Both the position numbers and the translations under genes were made by a program. The notes under the pieces are model-generated. The model saw only the letters and a program-made list of their open reading frames with translations, was not told the DNA's origin and did no database searches. Shown here piece after piece: positions 58,117 to 64,000 of a stretch of DNA of 64,000 nt; positions within the stretch are counted from its first letter, which is position 1, and each line of letters opens with the position of its first letter. Origin of the DNA: Anaeramoeba flamelloides (Eukaryota; Metamonada; Anaeramoebidae); assembly GCA_027625915.1 (NCBI GenBank), contig JANTQA010000029.1, forward strand, positions 7,750,001-7,814,000, given 5' to 3'.

Positions 58117-58635
58117 TAAACTATCTTTCATAATAATTGGCCCATTAAAAATCAAATTTTAAATAAAAATATTTTTAATAATTGAAGTTATCTATTATAA
58201 TATAAAAATTTAGATTTTAATATTCAATACTATACTCAAGAGATATTTATTTTTTGTCTAAAAATAAAAGAATTAAAAAAATAAAAAAAAACTGTTAAAA
58301 AAAATTGGGATATTTATTTTGAATCGAGCATTACATGAAAAATAGACAATTTAAATAAGTAAAAAAACCCATTTATCGATTCTCCTTCCATTTGAATAAC
58401 TAAATATAATCTCTTTTTCATATTTGAAACCAAATTTTGCATTAATTTATCTGTTACTTCTTTCAAATTTTTCATTTTCATTTTCCATTTTAACAAAACA
58501 CTTTTGAAAAAATAAAAAAGAGAAAAAATGATTTATTTGCAAACTTTTCATTTTGAGAGAAAAAACTTCAAAACGATACAAAAGCAATTCATTATTCAAA
58601 TGTAAGGTGGGCCATTTATTATGAAATTTAGTTTA
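58117..58635 (-). mobile_element. Family E Tc1-like element, copy 2 (transposase C-terminus only)
   Basis: 519 bp with TA edges. The left edge taaactatctttcataataa continues into ttggccca, and the right edge is ggccatttattatgaaattt. The minus strand keeps a transposase tail (LVSNMKKRLYLVIQMEGESI), which parallels CNSMEKRLRLVIELKGECI in the family D transposase. The inner inverted motif is at 58305, 188 bp from the left edge. The rest of the transposase is deleted. Confidence 0.8.
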
Positions 58636-59341
58636 TTTGAGCCCTGGTACACTAAGATCATATACACCCAATTACAGCGTACTTTGATTTTCGACGAATC
58701 TATGGTGACACTAATCCCTTATATCTAAATAAATTGGAAATATTCACCTACCCACAAAAATCATGAAAATTAATTACGAAAAAAAAAAAAAGATCACTTT
58801 CTAATTGCGGGTAACATAATCTTCCAACTTTGAAAATCATATAATTAAAAAGATCTATTATTGAAAAATAAAATAGTTTTGATTGATTTTGTAAAATTAC
58901 TTTTTAAACTCCTCCTTAATTGGGAATAAAACTATTCTATTTAAAAATATTGGATTCAAAATATTATGAATTGATATAAAATATTTTGTATTTCACATGT
59001 TGTTTACATTTAAAAAATCAAATATTTTGGAAAAAGAAAATAAAAATATTAAAAAATTAGAAAGGCGAAAAAAAAAAATAAAAATAAAAATAAAAAAAAA
59101 TAAAGAAAATTAAATAAAATAATAAATATAAAAATAATATGTTTTTTATATATATTATTATTTATGGTATTATATTGATAATGTGAACTTTTTATCATAT
59201 TTTGGAACGAAAAAGATTAAATTGTAGAAAATTTAAAAAATAAAGATAAAAAAACATAAAAAAAAAAAAATTTTGGAAAAATAGATTTTTCCTAAAAAAA
59301 ATTAACAATTCAAAACGATATTTTTGAGTTTGTTAAAAGAT

Positions 59342-60809
59342 TTATAATTGTTGATATTTATTTCCCTTTTTTTCAGAACGATATTTGTTAACAATCAAAC
59401 CGAATACAAAGCATGCAATACAACAAACAACGACAACCATGAAGGTGTATCCTCCACTTAATCCACCAGTGGATGAACTTGGGCTTGTGTTTTTTGTAGT
59501 TACTGTTGCTGTTGGTGATGGGCTTGGGTGTAATGGATCAATTGGACAAGCTAATTATTATTAAAAAAATTTTTATTAAAAATAAATCAAAATATCAAAA
59601 AGAATTGTTTCAGTTAATTGCCCAAAAAAAAAAAAATAATAATAACGATTGAATATTAAACATTAAAAATTAAATAATAGTCCAATCATATGTGTCAAAA
59701 ATTGATGTATTAATATTTTGAATTTTTTTAATTAAATTTTTCATTTTATCAAAAACTATAAAACTTTTCCAATGAGCCCACAAGACACAGGCTTCTTGTC
59801 AAAAAATACAAGGTATTGAAAAGCAAAAGAATTCAATTTAATGAAAGAATAAAAATTTTTGGGTTTTTTTGTTTGTCTTTTGTAAAAATTATTTTCGATT
59901 TTTGAATTTCTGTTTTTTACTCAAAGATTTTTATTCTTAGTATTAAATTGAATTCTTTTGCAATTAGAAACCTCATATTTTTTGACAAGTTTCCTTTTCC
60001 CCTGTCGGGGTGTATCTAAAGAGTATCATAGTTTTTGGAAAAATTACTAACTTAATTAAAAAAACTTTTAAAATTTAAGATATTGATTTTGCACAAGTAA
60101 AGTTAGCTTGTTTAGAAAAAATTCTATGAAAATAGAGTAATAATCAATAGTAAAAAAAATTAAATGAAAAAATAAAGAAAAGATAAGAAAACATACCGTG
60201 TTTTGTTGTAAAGGTAATTTCAGTTCTTGGTGGGGTCAGAGATCGTTCAATAACTTCAGTAATTTCACCTTTGGCATCTGAATCACAAACGAAATCCCAT
60301 TTCATCGAACGTTTTTTATGATTAAGGCTGTCCATTTTATCATATTCAAGGGTGACGCCTTCATTTGGATCATCTGAAAAGGGCATCCAGTCGGATGTAG
60401 ATAAGTCACCAAGTTCTGTACAAGCACCGTTTTGAAGTAAATAGCCTGTATTTACATGAGCCTTACAACAGCTACATCCTGATACATCGTCAAGGTTTTT
60501 ACAAAACGATAACCAATATTGGTTTTTTGTATCTTTATCGGTATACTTATATGTTCCTCGAACTGCTCGGAGATCATAGAGCATATTGTCTTGAATTGTC
60601 ATACAGGAGGTTGGATCAGAGGTTGGGGTTGGGATTGGGGTTGGGGTAGTTCTACATGCTTTATTTGTTGAATGAATATTTGTTAATTTTGGTTTGTTTT
60701 GTTGAAATTAATTTATGTGTAAATTTTTGTTATTTGAAGGCCACAGTTTTTGAATTTTAGGTTGATTGTAGGAGGTGATTTTTTTGTCAAAAAAAGAAAT
60801 AAAATAACA

Positions 60810-60848
<39 letters not shown>

Positions 60849-61818
60849 CAAATAAAAAAAAAAAATTTTTTTTAGAAGGGATCTTTGAAAAATGCACTAC
60901 TCGACAGCATTTATGTAGAAATTCAAAAAGAAGAAAGAACTTACCATATTTAGTTGCAATATTCATTTGTACATGAGAAGGCATTGAGTCTTGTTCGTAA
61001 CAAGAAATAATTTGGTTATCCTTTGAGAATGAGAAACAAGGGTTTTACAAAATAGGAAAAAACAATACAAATAAGAATTTCAGTTAAGGAAAATCCTTTT
61101 TTCAATCAAAAAATAAAAAATTTTATGTTTCTTTTGTTTTTGTTTTTGTTTTTGTTTTGGAAAAATTTTGGATTGACTCGCAAAATTTTTTATTTTAACA
61201 GAAATGTTTTATTGTTTGTAAATTAAATAATTGCCTTTCCTAATTTAGGCACACGACTTTATTAAATTTTTTTCTCTTTCATCAAAGACAAAAAAAAAAA
61301 TAAAATTTGTTTTCGCTGTGTTAATCAGGCAGTAATCTTTTTTTTTAAAAAAATAAAAAAAAAAAAAATCAAAAGAATAAAAAGAAAAAAATATTTACAT
61401 AATTTGGGTTACAAAAGAGATAAATAGCAGTACTTCTGAGTGTGTGGCCCAATGAAGAAAGAACTTGGTTGGAAATTTTCACACCTGTACCATAATTATT
61501 AGGATCGGCATAAGCATATTGCTCTCCATTTGAATATTCGCCCCAATATCGACAAGTAGTGTTATGACGAGTCCAAGAATTGTATTTGCCTGAAGTACAA
61601 CACGGACAATCGTTTTGTGTGTTTGTTGGGATACAAACATTCCATACATATTGAACACCAGCTTCATCTTGATAGTTATAATTTGATGTTTTTAATGTTA
61701 ATGGGTTAAAATCGTACTGGTGACCGTCTCTCTCCCATTTACAAGTATGATCAACGTCGCACTGTGCAAAAATTGTTAACGCAACAAAAAAGATCACAAG
61801 AGTATAAAAATTTTTCAT
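59342..61818 (-). CDS. Type I membrane protein with two MRH-like cysteine-rich modules, four exons
   Basis: Exons 61818-61399, 61020-60945, 60658-60197 and 59550-59342; GT-AG joins, product 388 aa. A signal peptide (1-19, ending FAQC) is followed by module 1 (C26-K-W...YDFNPL, then VWNVC, DCPCC, a central C, and YLFCNP near 135). A linker TKYG-ACRTTPTPIPTPT leads to module 2 (C-M-T-I...YDLRAV, YWLSFC, GCSCC, then WDFVC). A second similar linker (TKHG-ACPID...) precedes a TM helix at about 354-374 and the tail NKYRSEKKGNKYQQL. Pairing of C-x(n)-YDL/F, a -W-x-x-C strand and a late F-x-C resembles mannose-6-phosphate receptor homology (MRH) domains, as in lysosomal sorting receptors and ATG27. 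The C-terminal YQQL is a textbook YxxPhi sorting signal for AP adaptors. Both modules end with the same phase-1 junction G|A-C, so they look duplicated. The MRH call is by pattern, not by search. Confidence 0.78.
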
Positions 61819-64000
61819 TGTTGAAAAAGAATAAAATTAAAAATACAAGAAACGAAGAAAATGATTTGAGATCTTTCTTTTTCGAAATAATTTATTTTAG
61901 TATTTCTTTAAATCATTTAATCAACTTTACAAACATCAGAAATGATATTTTGAAAGTGACTTTGATCTTATTATTGTTATTTTCAGTCTAATAAATCAAG
62001 ATTTTTTGGTTGAATTTCCCAAATATTTCAAATAATTATGATTAGAAAAAGACCTTAAAATCATTCTAAAATAAACCCATTAGGAAGCTTCTTTTTTATT
62101 GAATCAAGAAATTATAATTTTCATTCAAAGTTTCATAAGAATTCTTTATGAAATCCAATAAAATAATCATTTTTAATTGGTTTTGGAGAGAATATTAGAA
62201 CAAGGAAGAATTGTATTAGGTATATAAAAGGGAAAAATTTATCATTTTATTTTTGTTCTTTTTTTTTACCAATTGAGTTTTCATGTAATAGAATGTAATT
62301 TTGAATTGTTAATCATTAGTTTGGGTTTTTTTTTTTCCACCAATAGTGTGTACAAAGAATTTCACACTTTGAAAATAATATTTCAGATTTAATCAGATAT
62401 TATTTTAGCTCATATAAGGGACTAATCTCGATTAAATTTTTTTACCCAAATTTAATAGAGAATGAGAAAATTTTTTGCCAATTGCTTAGATTTGAAAACC
62501 CCTGTTTATATTTTAATATTAAGCATATTTCTAGATAGGGAATCCTTATTTAAAAATTGGCCAAAAAAATAATAATAATAGAAAACTTCCCCTTAAGTGA
62601 TTAGTAGCTAAAGAAAATAAGCTCCATTTAGACTGTTTTGTTATTATTTTCAGAAACAACCTTAATGTGCTATGTCTCGAAAATTTTAATTAGTAAAAGT
62701 GTACTACAAGTTGATCTCACCAATAGCAAATAATCTATATGGAGGTTAATAATTGAGCAAATATTGGAAAAAATCGATATTTTGGAAAAAATCTTTATTT
62801 TGTAAAAAATTTTTAGATTGAATCATCAATATATGGAATCAAAAGTTGTAAAATATCTGACCTTATTTTAGTGGATTCAGAAAAATATCCGAATTATAAT
62901 TCTAGTTAGGTGATAGTTTTAATATCACCAAAAAAGAATTATAATTTGTATATTTTGGAGAAATGTACAAAACTGCATGATTTATTATTCGAAATAGACT
63001 AGCTAATACTAATAATTCGATTAAAATTAAAAATAAAAACAAATATATTGTTATTTTTTCATTAAAAAAATAAATTAAAAATGTAAAAAATTCTACCAAT
63101 TTTTTGATAATTTTGAAAAAATTTCTTATATACATAATCCCCCAAAATTCAACTTTAGAGTACCAAACTCAAACAGATTGATCAAATTGATCTAGAAATT
63201 TCAAAAATCAATTTTTTTATCATTATTGTTTGTTAAAAATATTCAAATTGGATGGGTCAGATGATTAAAAGAATCTTATAAATTTCACTTATTTGAAAAT
63301 TAATATAAGGTGCTATATTTGATCTTCATTAAATTTGCTGATTTGTTTTACCCCACAACTCATCTAATTTTTATCATTAGAAACTCTCCCCATAATATTA
63401 AGATTTATTTTGAATAACAAAAAAATTATCAATTCATAATTTGAAAATGACCAAAATTAAAAGGGTAAGCAATGCCAAGAAGAAGATCTAAATGATAAAG
63501 TATGATATCATTTTGTATACTTGTTATTTTTTTCATTTTTTTAACAGAGTCAGAAAAAAATCATGACTTTCTCAAATTATCCTTGGAATTAAGGTTAGTT
63601 ACTAATAATTAAATTTTTTTTTTTAAAAAAATAAAACAATTAACTTTGGTGTAATTTTGGTGGTTATTTTAGTATATTGGAAATAAATTGATTCTTTAAC
63701 GAATTTTATAGAAAGGTTACAAAATTAATGAATCGTTAATTTTCTAAACTAATAATTATTTTGCTAATCTTGTCATCAAAAAAAAACAGAGAAAAATAAA
63801 AACTTATCGGTGTTCGAATAATCATTTTTAAATCTTAAAAAATAAAATTTAATATAATTCTAAACAAAATGTTAATTTTGATACTAGAATAATAATAAAT
63901 CTTTACTACTAAAAAAATTGTGTTTTTTTTTGTGTAGCAAATATTTTGATATTGTTTGGTTTTAATTAAATAACTAATCCAAAAATGTGAAGTGTGTTTA
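61819..64000. other. Gene-free AT-rich end of the window
   Basis: It would hold the promoter of the MRH-like gene. I see no supported coding region and no repeat that I can define. A frame at 61764-61991 overlaps the start of the MRH-like gene on the opposite strand and looks like chance. Confidence 0.5.

Larger units (their letters stand above)
54805..59341. other. Intergenic stretch upstream of the O-mannosyltransferase
   Basis: No gene supported. Named structures: a hairpin 90 bp upstream of the O-mannosyltransferase start, family O copy 2, family F copy 2, family A copy 4 and family E copy 2. 58640-59340 is A/T-rich. Confidence 0.55.

Noticed and set aside
1-64000. tRNA, rRNA, CRISPR and bacterial operon features
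   Set aside because: I looked for T-loop-like gttcgaatcc motifs, rRNA blocks and regular spacer arrays and found none. The split genes show this is eukaryotic nuclear DNA.

Overview
The window is very AT-rich nuclear DNA from a unicellular eukaryote. It uses the standard stop codons, has spliceosomal GT-AG introns (many with long poly-T or poly-A tracts) and wide gene spacing filled with Tc1/mariner-type transposons. The gene content (AKT-like kinase, Rictor, GOST seven-TM protein, NOP53, protein O-mannosyltransferase, MRH-like receptor) fits a free-living protist, possibly an amoeboid lineage such as Anaeramoebae or Amoebozoa. No rRNA or organellar marker lets me fix the lineage.

Layout. 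1311-7327 (-): five-exon AKT/RAC-like kinase (PH + kinase + AGC tail). 7.3-12.4 kb: repeats, including a 2.5 kb long-inverted-repeat element with a nested hairpin MITE. 12388-16326 (+): three-exon GOST/LU7TM protein whose cytoplasmic tail lies behind a 2.3 kb intron. 20154-28351 (+): Rictor, the defining TORC2 subunit, with a 4.26 kb repeat-filled intron and a C-terminal villin headpiece in the same exon as the Rictor V domain. 34739-36148 (-): NOP53-like 60S biogenesis factor. 41595-42434 (-): SANT/Myb-like protein. 46751-54804 (-): two-exon protein O-mannosyltransferase without MIR domains, split by a 6.36 kb intron carrying a Tc1 transposon. 59342-61818 (-): four-exon type I membrane protein with two cysteine-rich MRH-like modules and a YQQL sorting signal.

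How the genes relate. The AKT-like kinase and Rictor belong to one pathway: TORC2 phosphorylates AGC-kinase tails. Here the kinase keeps its activation loop and hydrophobic motif but has no TP turn motif. The GOST, PMT and MRH-like proteins all act in the secretory/Golgi-lysosome system. There is no evidence that any of these are co-transcribed.

Mobile DNA. At least seven Tc1-like families (A-F, M; about 15 copies) are recognisable. Almost all share an unusual plan: besides the two terminal inverted repeats (TA at each edge), a third, inverted copy of the TIR core lies about 180-195 bp inside one end, which is the transposase 3' end wherever coding strand can be judged. Several near-palindromic hairpin elements sit inside introns.

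The two observations I rate most novel are the Rictor-villin headpiece fusion and the three-TIR plan of the transposons.
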